DNA from: Candidatus Woesearchaeota archaeon
Lineage (GTDB): Archaea; Nanobdellota; Nanobdellia; SCGC-AAA011-G17; JAPLZO01
Direction: 5' to 3'
DNA length: 5,926 bases
Assembly (NCBI GenBank): GCA_026394995.1
Contig: JAPLZO010000028.1
Location: forward strand, 1 to 5,926
Shown here one piece after another: positions 5,724 through 5,926 of the stretch (positions within the stretch are counted from its first letter, which is position 1; the number at the start of each line of letters is the position of its first letter). Made by a program: the position numbers and the translations under genes. The notes below the pieces were generated by a model that did not search any database, was not told the origin of the DNA, and worked only from the letters and a program-made list of their open reading frames with translations.

Positions 5724-5926
5724 TTATAGATCCTCAAATTTTACACTTTTCTTTAATATTTCTATTTTTTCTTGATCTTCTTTTAATTTTTGCTCAAATT
5801 TCTTTAGTTGTTTTTCTTTTTCTACAAATTCATTTAATTGCTTTTCAAATTGTTCTTTTCTTTCTTTGTAATATTTTTTATCTTTATTCATCTTCATTTT
5901 TTCAAAGGTAAAATTATCTTTTTCTT
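5724..5926 (-). CDS. charged coiled-coil protein, C-terminal part (5' end may lie outside the window)
   Basis: The frame is open from the right edge to TAA at 5726-5724 and shows 66 residues. Possible internal starts are ATG at 5897 (57 residues) and ATG at 5891 (55 residues), neither with an SD, so the true start may be beyond the edge. The visible protein is almost entirely Lys, Glu, Gln, Leu, Ile and Phe with heptad spacing (for example QFEKQLNEFVEKEKQLKKF), a long charged coiled coil ending VKFEDL. No catalytic motif or membrane segment is visible. The stop is one base before the ATG of the membrane protein gene, so it is upstream in the same operon. Coiled-coil composition alone gives no function. 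Confidence 0.75.
   Translation of the reverse strand, partial: EKDNFTFEKMKMNKDKKYYKERKEQFEKQLNEFVEKEKQLKKFEQKLKEDQEKIEILKKSVKFEDL
5730..5735 (-). promoter_or_regulatory. Shine-Dalgarno site for the 105-residue membrane protein
   Basis: The minus strand reads GAGGAT 7 bases before the ATG at 5722. It lies inside the last codons of the upstream coiled-coil gene and favours the ATG over the in-frame TTG at 5737, which overlaps the SD itself. Confidence 0.55.

Noticed and set aside
5723..5737. TTG at 5737 as start of the three-helix membrane protein
   Set aside because: It would overlap the upstream gene and the SD; the ATG at 5722 is better spaced from GAGGAT.
5711..5911. Plus-strand 66-codon Phe/Leu-rich frame
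   Set aside because: It is antisense to the Lys/Glu coiled-coil gene; hydrophobic residues are simply complements of AAA and GAA codons.
1..5926. CRISPR array, insertion sequence, rRNA or tRNA genes
   Set aside because: No regularly spaced repeats, transposase-like frame, terminal inverted repeats or conserved RNA segments were seen in either strand.

Overview
The window is very AT-rich (roughly a quarter G+C by eye) and looks archaeal. Genes are preceded by TATA-like boxes at archaeal spacing. Strong Shine-Dalgarno (SD) sites complementary to an archaeal 16S tail occur at some starts, and apparently leaderless ATG starts at others. The gene set (MEMO-family protein, DUF1003, ABC-2 exporter with a long extracytoplasmic loop, asparagine/threonine-rich lipoprotein) fits a DPANN lineage of the Pacearchaeota/Woesearchaeota kind. 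That placement is an inference from style and content, with no marker gene present. TGA, TAA and TAG are all used as stops, and no stretch over 300 bases lacks a gene.

Layout. 1-1972 (minus): ABC-2 exporter, ATPase then permease, coupled by a 4-base ATGA overlap; the permease runs off the left edge. 2072-2416 (plus): small three-helix membrane protein with a TTG start and strong SD. 2420-3675 (minus): DUF1003 membrane protein coupled by another ATGA overlap to a MEMO-family (AmmeMemoRadiSam protein B) metalloprotein. 3788-4666 (plus): a 56-residue acidic protein followed 3 bases later by a lipoprotein with a sequon-rich stalk and two related beta-rich domains. 4672-5926 (minus): an operon of a coiled-coil protein (5' end outside the window), a 105-residue three-helix membrane protein and a 243-residue soluble protein, with 1-base spacers.

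The most interesting signal is inside the 243-residue protein. Bases 4771-4860 form an abrupt island of 50/90 G+C in an AT-rich gene. On the coding strand only 12/90 bases are adenine, most codons end in C or T, and the segment ends with a G/C run and a Gly-Val-Arg-Ala motif. This pattern is that of a diversity-generating retroelement (DGR) variable region. No reverse transcriptase or template repeat is in the window, so it would be a target diversified in trans. This is inference and needs the rest of the genome to test.
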